DNA from: Bacteroidota bacterium
GTDB taxonomy: Bacteria; Bacteroidota; Ignavibacteria; UBA10030; UBA8401
NCBI GenBank assembly: GCA_030824295.1
Contig: JAVBYA010000491.1
Location: 1-16,105, forward strand
Direction: 5' to 3'
Length of the DNA stretch: 16,105 bases
Position numbers and translations under genes: made by a program. Below, piece by piece: positions 9,692-16,105 of this stretch (position 1 is the first letter of the stretch; every line of letters starts with the position of its first letter). Below the pieces are notes generated by a model. That model ran no database searches, was not told the DNA's origin, and saw nothing but the letters and a program-made list of their open reading frames with translations.

Positions 9692-9722
9692 ATAAGATAA
9701 ATAATCTTGGAGGGAGTTACAA
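9692..9722 (-). promoter_or_regulatory. Candidate promoter of the TPR-DUF4292-EnvC operon
   Basis: On the minus strand, TTG (9722-9720) is followed by exactly 20 nt and TATCTTAT (9699-9692), two bases off TAnnTTTG. The predicted leader is about 27 nt and contains AAAGGA. A sigma70-like TATAAT slightly downstream (minus strand, about 9691-9686) is an alternative -10 but has no -35. The site overlaps the motif shared with the nuclease genes on the other strand, so the divergent genes may be co-regulated. Confidence 0.35.
9702..9722 (+). promoter_or_regulatory. Nuclease upstream motif, copy 1 (TAATC-N2-GGAGGG-N2-TTACAA)
   Basis: TAATC (9702-9706), GGAGGG (9709-9714) and TTACAA (9717-9722) occur with the same order and spacing before the second nuclease gene at 10629-10649; 17 of 21 positions are fixed. 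The copy ends 58 nt before the ATG at 9781, against 67 nt for the second gene. GGAGGG could be taken as a ribosome site for an ATG at 9724, but the second copy does not precede a usable start, which favours a transcriptional element. Confidence 0.45.
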
Positions 9723-9780
9723 TATGACGATCATCGCAGAAATGCTCCCTTCATTGGGGATTTTTCCGTATCATCCTGTC

Positions 9781-10596
9781 ATGATTAAGACGAAGATGCC
9801 CATCCGAATGTTCGCAGCGCTGTTCTTTGTTGCTGCGCTCTTTGCTCAAAACAACACCGGCCGCTCCGATGTTCACCTCTCTATGGGGAATCCCAGCAAT
9901 GCCGAAACGAGCATCGCCATGCCGCGCAATTACCTGATGAAGAAGGAACAGTTCGCGCTGTCCTATGACCGCATGACAGGGATCCCGAACTGGGTGGCAT
10001 GGCATACGGACAGCACCTGGCTCGGCGAGATCCGGCGGAGCAACGATTTTCGGGCGGACAGCACACTGCCGGAGCAATGGTACCGCGTGCATGAAGCAAG
10101 TTATCGGCGCAGCGGGTACGACCGCGGACATATGTGTCCTTCGGGGGACCGGACCAACACCCAAGATGATAATTCCATCACCTTTCTGATGACGAATATG
10201 ATACCGCAGGCGCCGAACAATAATCAGGGCCCGTGGGCACAGGTGGAGATGTACTGCCGCGATCTTGTGAAGCAGGGAAAGGAACTCTATATCTACTGCG
10301 GCGGGAACGGGGAGCAGGGATTTTTAGATACCGGACGGGTGCGCATCCCGCAATGGACGTGGAAGGCGGTCCTGGTGCTGGACGCCGGAGTGAACGACCT
10401 GCAGCGTGCCGCCGCATCCTCCCGAACCATCGCCGTAGTGATGCCGAACTCCAACGCACTCATCCGGAAGGATGATGACTGGCGTGCGTTCCGAGTGAGC
10501 GTCGATTCGGTGGAAGCGTTGACCGGTTATGATCTCTTCTCCCGGCTCCCGGTTTCGGTGCAGACGGCCATCGAACGGAGGATCGACACGGAGTGA
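9781..10596 (+). CDS. Secreted DNA/RNA non-specific endonuclease (NucA/Serratia nuclease family)
   Basis: Predicted secreted sugar-non-specific nuclease, 271 residues from this start. A signal peptide (MIKTKMPIRMFAALFFVAALFA) is followed directly by the nuclease domain. The catalytic signature DRGHMCPSGDR is present (10120-10152), as is NQGPWAQVE, which supplies the Asn and Glu equivalent to N119 and E127 of Serratia nuclease, so activity is expected. The alternative start ATG 9724 has GGAGGG at ideal spacing but would put about 30 residues before the hydrophobic core; 9781 gives a standard signal peptide but has no ribosome site. I prefer 9781 because the GGAGGG block is also conserved before the second nuclease, where it cannot act as a ribosome site. 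The gene is a paralog of the next one (NPSxA, NYLM, PNWVAWH, RGHMCPS all shared) and lacks its N-terminal domain. Likely roles are nutrient scavenging or degradation of extracellular DNA. Confidence 0.93.
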   Translation: MIKTKMPIRMFAALFFVAALFAQNNTGRSDVHLSMGNPSNAETSIAMPRNYLMKKEQFALSYDRMTGIPNWVAWHTDSTWLGEIRRSNDFRADSTLPEQWYRVHEASYRRSGYDRGHMCPSGDRTNTQDDNSITFLMTNMIPQAPNNNQGPWAQVEMYCRDLVKQGKELYIYCGGNGEQGFLDTGRVRIPQWTWKAVLVLDAGVNDLQRAAASSRTIAVVMPNSNALIRKDDDWRAFRVSVDSVEALTGYDLFSRLPVSVQTAIERRIDTE

Positions 10597-10628
10597 TATT
10601 TCTCACAACTTCAGGCATCACAGTAATT

Positions 10629-10649
10629 TAATCCCGGAGGGCTTTACAA
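10629..10649 (+). promoter_or_regulatory. Nuclease upstream motif, copy 2 (TAATC-N2-GGAGGG-N2-TTACAA)
   Basis: TAATC (10629-10633), GGAGGG (10636-10641) and TTACAA (10644-10649) repeat the layout found before the first nuclease. Here the 3' part overlaps the -33 region of the promoter at 10643-10673, where an activator or repressor site would be expected. No ATG, GTG or TTG in frame with the nuclease lies at ribosome-site distance. Confidence 0.45.
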
Positions 10650-10673
10650 AACATATTGAATTACATATATTTG
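10643..10673 (+). promoter_or_regulatory. Bacteroidota-type promoter for the second nuclease gene
   Basis: TTT (10643-10645), a 20-nt spacer, and TATATTTG (10666-10673), a complete match to TAnnTTTG. The predicted start near 10677 gives a 40-nt leader with GAGGA shortly before the ATG at 10717. It means the second nuclease can be transcribed independently of the first. Confidence 0.55.
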
Positions 10674-10716
10674 CGCGTTCGACTTCAACCACTTCATCAA
10701 CCAAACTGAGGACCCC

Positions 10717-12078
10717 ATGAAGTTTCTCCAGCGCGCCCAGGCGGTTGTTCTAGCCGCCATCCTCCTGCTCGTCGTTCCATCGTGTCAGCAAACCCCCGTC
10801 GAACCACCCTCCGCCGCTCAAAAATCCCCTACCGAATCCGTCACCCAGATGATGCTTGCCGTGACCGTCAACGAAGGATTCGAAGCGGGAACGAAGACAT
10901 CGTATACTGCCGCCGATGTCACCTTCGGCTCCGGTGTGTGGAACCTGAATGAAGCATTGGTCGGAACATCGTCCACCGATCGGAAAGTGGGAACAAAAAG
11001 CGTCCGCGTGCGCAACAGCGGAAAACTGACGATGAAATTCAACCGCACGGACGGCGCAGGCGTCGTGACCGTGAAGCACGCCAAATACAGTACTGATGTG
11101 AACACCACCTGGCAGCTCTGGTACTCCACCAACAGCGGCAGTACCTGGACGCAGACCGGTGCGACCGTTACCACCTCCTCCACAACACTGGCGACCGCAT
11201 CGTTCACCGTGAACATCGCCGGCACGATCCGTTTTGAGATCCGGAAAACGGACGGAACGACCAACCGCACCAACTTCGACGATTTCGTCATCAACGATTA
11301 TGCCGCCGCTCCGACGAATGTGCATCTCACGTTCGGTAATCCCAGTAGCGCTGTGACGAACTCCACCACCCACGCCAACAACTATCTGATGGAGAAGAGC
11401 TGGTACTCGCTCTCCTATAGCAACGCGAAGAAGACCCCGAACTGGGTCGCCTGGCATCTCGATCCGAGTTATATGAGCACCACCAGCTGGGGGAACAGCT
11501 CGTTCTCCTCCGATGCGACGCTTCCTGCCGCATGGACGAAAGCGGTCACCGGAGATTACACCAACAGTAATTTTTCGCGCGGACATATGTGTCCTTCTGC
11601 GGACCGGGACCTGACCGATCCGATGAACGAAGCGACCTATATCATGACGAATGTCGTACCGCAGAACCAGGAGAACAACGACGGACCGTGGGGCGATCTG
11701 GAGGATTACTGCCGCACACTGGTCGATGCCGGGAACGAGCTCTACATCTATTCCGGCGGATACGGTCAGGGAGGTCAGGCACTGGACGGCGTCTACTACA
11801 ATACGCTGAAGAATCTCGGCAAGATCACCGTTCCAAGCCATGTCTGGAAAGTGGTCGTCGTTCTTCCGCAGGGATCGAACGATGTTTCGCGTGTGACCAC
11901 AGGGACCCGCGTGATCGCTATCTGGCAGCAGAACAAACTTGGTTATACTGCATGGGGACCGACCCGCGTTTCGGTCGATTATCTTGAAACACAGTTGGGA
12001 TACAATTTCCTGGCGAACGTGCCGGATGCCATCGAGAACGTCATCGAAGCAAGCGTCGATGCCGGTCCGACCAACTGA
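10717..12078 (+). CDS. Lipoprotein DNA/RNA non-specific endonuclease with N-terminal beta-rich domain
   Basis: A 453-residue predicted surface or secreted nuclease. The N-terminus MKFLQRAQAVVLAAILLLVV-PSC places a likely lipidated Cys at residue 23, followed by a Pro/Ser/Thr linker. Residues about 52-195 are a Thr/Ser-rich beta-sandwich-like module (GFEAGTKTSY..., ending NRTNFDDFVINDY) of the kind seen on other extracellular Bacteroidota enzymes; its ligand is unknown. Residues about 200-445 are the NucA-type domain: SRGHMCPSADR carries the catalytic His (Ser replaces the usual Asp of DRGH, a variant found in this family) and NDGPWGDLE the Asn and Glu. The nuclease half is clearly homologous to the preceding gene, so this is a tandem duplication with domain gain or loss. 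It has its own promoter candidate and ribosome site (GAGGA), and is followed by a strong terminator. Confidence 0.95.
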   Translation: MKFLQRAQAVVLAAILLLVVPSCQQTPVEPPSAAQKSPTESVTQMMLAVTVNEGFEAGTKTSYTAADVTFGSGVWNLNEALVGTSSTDRKVGTKSVRVRNSGKLTMKFNRTDGAGVVTVKHAKYSTDVNTTWQLWYSTNSGSTWTQTGATVTTSSTTLATASFTVNIAGTIRFEIRKTDGTTNRTNFDDFVINDYAAAPTNVHLTFGNPSSAVTNSTTHANNYLMEKSWYSLSYSNAKKTPNWVAWHLDPSYMSTTSWGNSSFSSDATLPAAWTKAVTGDYTNSNFSRGHMCPSADRDLTDPMNEATYIMTNVVPQNQENNDGPWGDLEDYCRTLVDAGNELYIYSGGYGQGGQALDGVYYNTLKNLGKITVPSHVWKVVVVLPQGSNDVSRVTTGTRVIAIWQQNKLGYTAWGPTRVSVDYLETQLGYNFLANVPDAIENVIEASVDAGPTN

Positions 12079-12098
12079 TCACCGTGATCCCCGGAAAC

Positions 12099-12132
12099 AA
12101 AAAAAATCCCGCTCAGTGAGCGGGATTTTTTT
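12099..12132. terminator. Bidirectional intrinsic terminator
   Basis: A-run (12099-12106), stem TCCCGCTC (12107-12114), loop AGT, stem GAGCGGGA (12118-12125), T-run (12126-12132). It is a near-perfect palindrome with A and T tracts on both sides, placed between convergent genes, so it should stop transcription from the nuclease pair on the plus strand and from the SMP-30-like gene on the minus strand. Confidence 0.93.
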
Positions 12133-12161
12133 ATGATATTAACGATGCTTGTCGGGATGCA

Positions 12162-13421
12162 TCAATCCTTGAGTTTCAATTTCAGGATGTATGTCGGCTG
12201 CATCTTCTCAGCGGGGAAGATGTTCCCCTGTGCGTCGAAGTTCTGCAATTGACTGTTCGCGATGAAGAAGAATTCATCCTCCACGATGGTGCCGGTGGTG
12301 GGGATGTTATAGAGCGGATTCTGTGATTCGAGCACCGTTGCTTTCGTCACGGCATCCATCGTCTTGTTCAGTTCGAAGCGGATGATGCGGGTCTGCGGTC
12401 CGGCGCCGTTCTGTACGGCGATGAGCGAGTTTTCGTAGAAGACAAGACCGTCCACACCGGTCAGGGTGGTGTTCGGTTTGTGCTGCAGCATCACCATCTG
12501 CGTGTCGGCCAGGGAGATGCGGCTGATGCCGGCCCAGTGCGCCACGAAGAGGTATTTTCGATCCGGCGTGTACGTGATGCCGTTCGGATAGAACATCCCA
12601 TCCCACCGGAAGAACGGCGTCATCGTCTGCGTCTCTTTATCGATGCGGTAGACCGTTCCGTTCTCGCTGTCCGTCACATAGAGCGAACCGTTCACATTGG
12701 CAATGTCGTTGAACAGATGCGTCATCGTATCGTTCGGTACGTATTTCTTCAGCAGCCGTTTCGTCTCTAGGTCGTACTGGAACACCGCTGATTTTCCCAT
12801 ATCGTCCGCCGCCATCATCCGTGCCTTCGGCGTGTTCAGCACACCGGCCACCCACAGATGGTTCCGCGCCGCATCCACTTTCATTCCTAGCGTACTGTAC
12901 AATCCGTCCTGCGCTTCCCCCAGCAGGTCGAACGATGAACCGTCCAGGTTGATGCCGACGATCTTCCGTTTATAGATGCTGCTGATATAGAATTTCTGCT
13001 GCCGCGGATCGTACGTGATCCCTTCCGGGACGAGGTCCTTCTCTTTGACGGAGAAGGCGTAATTACTGGCGGTCAGTTTGGAGGACTGTTTCGCTTTGGC
13101 GGTGAGCTGTTTGAATTTGGATTGGCTCCAGAGCGGACGGAACGTTGTATCATTCTCCAGATCGAAGTCGAATCCCATTTCCGCGACACCCTGCAGCAGA
13201 TTCATGGCGCGGATGTGGCGGTTGACCGTCACACAGGCGCGGGCATAATTGACGGTGAACTCGAGGTTGAACGGGGCGAGCGTATAGGCTTGTTCTGCAA
13301 GATAGAAATATCCGGCAGTATCCTTCTCCTGCAGCCGCTGTTTGGACAGGTAATACGCCTCGAACGGATTCTGGGCAGACAGGATGGAAACGGTGAACAA
13401 TAACAGAGCGATGGACCTCAT
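12162..13421 (-). CDS. Exported SMP-30/gluconolactonase-like beta-propeller protein
   Basis: A 419-residue protein with signal peptide MRSIALLLFTVSILSAQ. Residues 18-110 are helical and TPR-like (YYLSKQRLQEKDTAGYFYLA...). Residues about 125-418 have the repeat pattern of a six-bladed SMP-30/gluconolactonase propeller: VPEGITYDPRQQKFYISS, LWVAGVLN, NDIANVNGSLYVTDSENGTVYRID, YPNGITYTPDRKYLFVAHW, GVDGLVFYENSLIAV. The Glu of PEG, the Asn of NDI and the Asn/Asp of YPNGI/GVDGL lie where metal-binding residues are found in that superfamily, so lactonase-type activity is possible but unproven. A ribosome site GGGGGAAG precedes the ATG at 13421. It lies 22 bases downstream of the AspT-like transporter gene and is probably cotranscribed with it; a periplasmic enzyme acting on the transported compound, or a binding protein, are both possible. 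Confidence 0.85.
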   Translation of the reverse strand: MRSIALLLFTVSILSAQNPFEAYYLSKQRLQEKDTAGYFYLAEQAYTLAPFNLEFTVNYARACVTVNRHIRAMNLLQGVAEMGFDFDLENDTTFRPLWSQSKFKQLTAKAKQSSKLTASNYAFSVKEKDLVPEGITYDPRQQKFYISSIYKRKIVGINLDGSSFDLLGEAQDGLYSTLGMKVDAARNHLWVAGVLNTPKARMMAADDMGKSAVFQYDLETKRLLKKYVPNDTMTHLFNDIANVNGSLYVTDSENGTVYRIDKETQTMTPFFRWDGMFYPNGITYTPDRKYLFVAHWAGISRISLADTQMVMLQHKPNTTLTGVDGLVFYENSLIAVQNGAGPQTRIIRFELNKTMDAVTKATVLESQNPLYNIPTTGTIVEDEFFFIANSQLQNFDAQGNIFPAEKMQPTYILKLKLKD

Positions 13422-13443
13422 TCGAGCACTTCCCCCAATTGGA

Positions 13444-15099
13444 TTACCACAATGCCGTGATCAGCATCTGCGCCAGAATGATCTTCGAGATCATAGAAGC
13501 GGGATAGACCATCGCGTAATACATGTTCGGCTGGTCGTTCCGTGCCTGCTGGTTCGCATACGCCAGTGCTGCGGGCTGCGTATGGAGCGCACTGGAGACC
13601 CCCATGACGGCGGACATGGGGAGATGAAGATATTTATAACCGATGGTCAATGTCAAGAACGAAATAACCGTTGTTAACAGGGCTCCTGCAGCGATCATCA
13701 CCAGGCCGTCCGACTGGAAGGTGGCACCGAACCCCTGTCCCGCCTTTACACCGATCCCGGCCAAAAAAAAGACCAGTCCGATCTGCCGCAGCACAAGATT
13801 GGCGTTGAACGGCATCGTCCAGGTGATGGAGCCGGTCCGCTGCAAACGGCCAAGGATGAGCGATGCGATGAGTGGTCCGCCGGCGAATCCCAGTTTGAAG
13901 GTGGAGCCGTTCGGCAACGGGATGGGAAGCATGCCGAGGAACACACCGAGTACGATACCGAGGGAGATGGAGAGGAAGTCGGTCTCGGAGATCGACTTCA
14001 TCGAATCGCCGAAGAAGTTCGTGATGCGCTGGATGTTCTCGTGACGCGTCACCACGCGGACGCGGTCGCCGAGTTCCAGCACCGTGTCCGGGGACGGGAC
14101 GAAATCGACGTCGCCGCGCCGCACACGCGTAACAGTGGCGCCGTACTCCTTCTCCAGATGCAGGTCGTGGATCTCTTTGCCGACCACATGTTCGTTGGAA
14201 ACGAACATCCTTCGGTACTCGAATCCGGCATTGTCCAGGGTCAACTGATCGTCTGCCGCTTCGCCCAGGACGATCTGCGCGCGCTGCAGTGAATCGGCCG
14301 TGCCGACCGCGGCGATGAGGTCGTTCTTCTCGAACACCGTGTCCGGCAGGATGATGTTGATCGTTGTTCCGCGTTTATAGCGGCTCAGCACGAAGCGCCG
14401 CTGCTCGATCAGGTTCAGCACATCCGCCGCCTGTTTGCCGATGACGGCAGGATTGGTCACCAGAAAGGTCTTGGTGAGGATCGACCCGGCACCCGCATCG
14501 CGGCTCCGGTCCGCTTCTTCTTTCGCAAAATCGACCTTCTGCCACTTGGCATAGATGTAATACCAGAGGATCACTCCCAACACGCCGAAGGGATAGGTGA
14601 GACCGTAGGTGATCACCGGGGCGTTCAGCAGCTGCTCGCGGAGTTCCGCCGGATACTGCGCAGTGTACGACTTCACCGCTTCCACGGAAGCAGCGAGTGC
14701 CGGCGTGTTGGTCAGCGCGCCGCAGAAGATCCCCGCAGCGTTCGGTGCATCGAACCCGAAGAGCTGAGAGAAGAGTGCGGCAATGCCGGCGCCGGTGATG
14801 AGAATGAGCACCACGAAGAGGTTCGCGCGGAGACTCTTCCGATTGAAGGAGGCGAAGAAGCTCGGTCCGGACTGCAGACCGATAGAATAGACGAACAGGA
14901 CGAGACCGACGATGTAGATCTCTTCCGGGAGCATCAGGCGCTTGTCCAGTGCGCCGAACGCGATGCCGGTGAACAGCACCGCCGCAACGCCCAGGCTGAA
15001 GCCAAGCACGCGCAGCTGTCCGGCCAGAAAGCCGATGCCGATGATGGAGAAGAGCAGGATGAGCTTGTTCTCCGCGAGGATGTGTATGAGGGATTCCAT
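13444..15099 (-). CDS. AspT/YidE-family transporter with two RCK_C (TrkA_C) domains
   Basis: Inner-membrane transporter of the aspartate:alanine exchanger (AspT/YidE/YbjL) family, 551 residues, full family length. The first membrane half (about 10-185) contains GALTNTPALAASVEAV (127-142). Two cytoplasmic RCK_C-like domains (about 205-285 and 290-360, the second ending LELGDRVRVV) sit between it and the second membrane half (about 375-550), which has VSSALHTQPAALAYA (501-515), the internal-repeat counterpart of the first motif. The true substrate of most members is unknown, so the name should not be read as proof of aspartate exchange. The start at 15099 is chosen because it begins immediately before the first helix; the 64 residues open upstream are His/Arg/Ser-rich and unlike the family. 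No ribosome site is visible before it. It is the first gene of a pair with the SMP-30-like gene. Confidence 0.93.
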   Translation of the reverse strand: MESLIHILAENKLILLFSIIGIGFLAGQLRVLGFSLGVAAVLFTGIAFGALDKRLMLPEEIYIVGLVLFVYSIGLQSGPSFFASFNRKSLRANLFVVLILITGAGIAALFSQLFGFDAPNAAGIFCGALTNTPALAASVEAVKSYTAQYPAELREQLLNAPVITYGLTYPFGVLGVILWYYIYAKWQKVDFAKEEADRSRDAGAGSILTKTFLVTNPAVIGKQAADVLNLIEQRRFVLSRYKRGTTINIILPDTVFEKNDLIAAVGTADSLQRAQIVLGEAADDQLTLDNAGFEYRRMFVSNEHVVGKEIHDLHLEKEYGATVTRVRRGDVDFVPSPDTVLELGDRVRVVTRHENIQRITNFFGDSMKSISETDFLSISLGIVLGVFLGMLPIPLPNGSTFKLGFAGGPLIASLILGRLQRTGSITWTMPFNANLVLRQIGLVFFLAGIGVKAGQGFGATFQSDGLVMIAAGALLTTVISFLTLTIGYKYLHLPMSAVMGVSSALHTQPAALAYANQQARNDQPNMYYAMVYPASMISKIILAQMLITALW

Positions 15100-15169
15100 G
15101 GTATAATAGAGAGCAGACGGGCTGCGATGATAACGATGATGGTGCTGATGGCGAATTAAGGAAGAACAG

Positions 15170-15208
15170 AATGCACCATGTTGACGGTGCATTGTACCCG
15201 TAAGGTAC
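15170..15208. repeat. Two adjacent inverted repeats between the transporter and toxin genes
   Basis: AATGCACC (15170-15177) and GGTGCATT (15186-15193) form a perfect 8-base inverted repeat with an 8-base gap. It is followed without a gap by GTACC (15194-15198) and GGTAC (15204-15208) around a 5-base loop. They lie 70-110 bases upstream of the transporter start, in a divergent intergenic region, and have no T-tract. They may be regulator binding sites or a structured leader of the transporter mRNA. Confidence 0.4.
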
Positions 15209-15234
15209 GGAGAATTTCGTTGAGATGTTAGAAG

Positions 15235-15269
15235 GGAGCATGCGCGTCGATTCCGCATGAGAATGCTCC
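15235..15269. repeat. Inverted repeat GGAGCAT...ATGCTCC upstream of the toxin-antitoxin module
   Basis: GGAGCAT (15235-15241) pairs with ATGCTCC (15263-15269), and an alternative inner pairing is CATGCG (15239-15244) with CGCATG (15254-15259). The two foldings share bases and exclude each other in part. There is no T-run, so it is not a typical terminator. It may be an operator or a leftover of an insertion; I cannot tell which. Confidence 0.3.
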
Positions 15270-15299
15270 TATAAAGACAATATTTTCTCAAGGAAGATT

Positions 15300-15332
15300 G
15301 GTTGCACTATCGGACAACCTTTCGTACCTTTC
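15300..15332 (+). promoter_or_regulatory. Promoter and candidate operator of the higBA-like module
   Basis: TTG (15302-15304), a 20-nt spacer and TACCTTTC (15325-15332, one base off TAnnTTTG) end 3 nt before the ATG at 15336, predicting a leaderless mRNA. An inverted repeat GGTTG (15300-15304) and CAACC (15315-15319) covers the -33 box and spacer, where the HTH antitoxin would be expected to bind to repress its own operon. Confidence 0.5.
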
Positions 15333-15335
15333 GAG

Positions 15336-15686
15336 ATGGAGAAATCACAGCGCATCAGGGCTGTTCTCTTTTACAAGGAGCATTTTCAAGAATTTTTTAA
15401 CAGACAAAGAGAAAAGCTGCAGCATAAGATCCTTTGGACGCTGACGCTGATCGAGGAACTGCCGCGGATCCCCGAATCGTATTTGAAACACATTGTTGGG
15501 ACCGATGGTCTGTACGAGATCCGCATACAGCAGGGAGGCGATCATGTCCGGTTGTTCTGCTTTTTTGACAAAGGCAACCTGGTGATCGTTCTCCATGGAT
15601 TCCACAAGTCATCCCAAAGAACTCCGAAAAAAGAGATCTCGCGTGCATTACTATTGAAGAAGGAGTACGAAGATGGGAAAGCATAA
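15336..15686 (+). CDS. higB: HigB/RelE-type toxin (Gp49-like family)
   Basis: Probable ribosome-dependent mRNA-cleaving toxin, 116 residues, the usual size of the phage Gp49-like HigB group. Diagnostic stretches are LPRIPESYLKHIVGTDGLYE, IRIQQGGDHVRLFCFF and VLHGFHKSSQRTPKKEI, with Lys/Arg/His residues concentrated in the C-terminal half as in RelE-fold toxins. It comes before its antitoxin, the order typical of higBA rather than relBE. No Shine-Dalgarno sequence precedes the ATG; a leaderless start from the promoter at 15300-15332 is likely. The coding frame overlaps the antitoxin gene by 14 bases. It looks intact. Confidence 0.9.
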   Translation: MEKSQRIRAVLFYKEHFQEFFNRQREKLQHKILWTLTLIEELPRIPESYLKHIVGTDGLYEIRIQQGGDHVRLFCFFDKGNLVIVLHGFHKSSQRTPKKEISRALLLKKEYEDGKA

Positions 15687-15972
15687 TCTGCTCACACTGG
15701 AAGAGTTCAAAGTACGCCGGTATGGAAAAAAGGGGACGAAGAAACGGGATCTTCTCGAGGAAGGATATGAACGGTTCAAGATCGGCGTGCTTCTGCAGGA
15801 AGCAAGAAAAGAAAAAGGGCTGACCCAGGAAGCGCTGGCAGAGAAGGTCGGCACAACAAAATCCTACATCTCTAAGATAGAGAACGACATCAAGGAAGTC
15901 CGCCTTTCTACGCTGCAGAGGATCGTGGAGTTCGGATTAGGCGGCCAGCTGCATCTTTCGATCGAACTATGA
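15673..15972 (+). CDS. higA: HigA-type HTH (XRE) antitoxin
   Basis: A 99-residue antitoxin and probable autorepressor. Residues about 36-88 form a Cro/C1-type helix-turn-helix (LLQEARKEKGLTQEALAEKV, then GTTKSYISKIENDIKEVRLS). The first 35 residues are charged and probably contact the toxin. The C-terminus GGQLHLSIEL is common in antitoxins paired with Gp49-like toxins. The ATG is preceded by AAGGAG at 7 nt spacing (15660-15665), inside the end of the toxin gene, so translation of the antitoxin can be independent of the leaderless toxin start and stronger than it. Confidence 0.93.
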   Translation: MGKHNLLTLEEFKVRRYGKKGTKKRDLLEEGYERFKIGVLLQEARKEKGLTQEALAEKVGTTKSYISKIENDIKEVRLSTLQRIVEFGLGGQLHLSIEL

Positions 15973-16050
15973 CCCGTTGTGAGATTGCGGAAGATCGGGC
16001 GGTCGTGGATATTTGAAATGAACGTGGGTTTGCTGGCAATTCCAACAGTT

Positions 16051-16105
16051 AGTCACCCTGAGCGACGCCGGCAGCGTTTCCTGAATGCGGAGACGAAGGG
16101 TCTTT
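16051..16105. repeat. REP-like dispersed intergenic palindrome (cut by right edge)
   Basis: GTCACCCTGAG (16052-16062) is followed by an internal hairpin CGTTTCC (16075-16081) / GGAGACG (16089-16095, one G-T pair) and then CGAAGGGTCTTT. ACCCT (16055-16059) pairs with AGGGT (16097-16101). Elements beginning CACCCTGAG and ending GAAGGGT are common between genes in environmental bacterial genomes. Only one copy lies in this window, so repetition is inferred. Confidence 0.4.

Noticed and set aside
9724..9780. Earlier start (ATG 9724) for the first nuclease, with GGAGGG as ribosome site
   Set aside because: It is possible but less likely: GGAGGG is part of a motif conserved before the second nuclease where no usable start follows, and the later ATG gives a normal signal peptide.
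10529..10720. 63-codon plus-strand frame between the two nucleases
   Set aside because: It overlaps the end of the first nuclease and the promoter of the second, has Ser/Thr-rich random composition, and no domain.
15100..15291. N-terminal extension of the AspT-like transporter
   Set aside because: The 64 added residues are His/Arg/Ser-rich, not found in the family, and the first transmembrane helix follows the ATG at 15099.

Overview
The window is about 16.1 kb of dense bacterial chromosome with 13 protein-coding genes, one of them cut by the left edge, and no gap over 300 bases. I see no rRNA, tRNA, CRISPR array or insertion sequence. The organism looks like a member of the Bacteroidota/Chlorobiota/Ignavibacteriota (FCB) branch with moderately high GC. 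The reasons are: (i) several upstream regions fit the Bacteroidota-type promoter TTG-N20-TAnnTTTG better than a sigma70 -35/-10 pair; (ii) a TPR lipoprotein, DUF4292 (LolB-like) lipoprotein and EnvC-family gene order familiar from Bacteroidota-like genomes; (iii) secreted NucA-type nucleases with an added beta-rich domain. The placement is an inference; no marker gene is present.

Layout. 1-9661 is entirely minus strand. Read in the direction of transcription it holds three units. The first is an envelope operon: TPR lipoprotein (9661-7937), DUF4292 lipoprotein (7940-7167) and EnvC-like factor (7170-5794). The second is a MoxR AAA ATPase (5657-4644) with an exported TPR protein (4647-3379). 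The third is a membrane-anchored SpoIIE-type phosphatase (3318-2179) with a cation diffusion facilitator (2182-1277). Last comes a 7TM-PAS sensor (1171 to beyond the left edge). All four junctions inside these units are 4-base start/stop overlaps, so translational coupling is the rule. 9781-12078 is a plus-strand pair of paralogous secreted DNA/RNA non-specific endonucleases, ended by a bidirectional terminator at 12099-12132. 12162-15099 is a minus-strand pair, an AspT/YidE-type transporter followed by an exported SMP-30-like beta-propeller protein. 15336-15972 is a toxin-first HigB/HigA-type toxin-antitoxin module, followed by the start of what looks like a dispersed intergenic repeat.

Most of the genes act at or outside the inner membrane: a sensor, a metal exporter with a signalling phosphatase, a lipoprotein/peptidoglycan-remodelling group, secreted nucleases, and an organic-anion-type exchanger with a periplasmic propeller. 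Nothing in gene content is clearly a new defence or mobile system. The most unusual signals are regulatory. Both nuclease genes carry the same upstream motif, TAATC-N2-GGAGGG-N2-TTACAA. Two unrelated genes, the phosphatase and the HigB-like toxin, have a TAYCTTTC promoter element exactly 3 nt before the ATG, predicting leaderless mRNAs. Family names were assigned by eye from motifs, without database searches.
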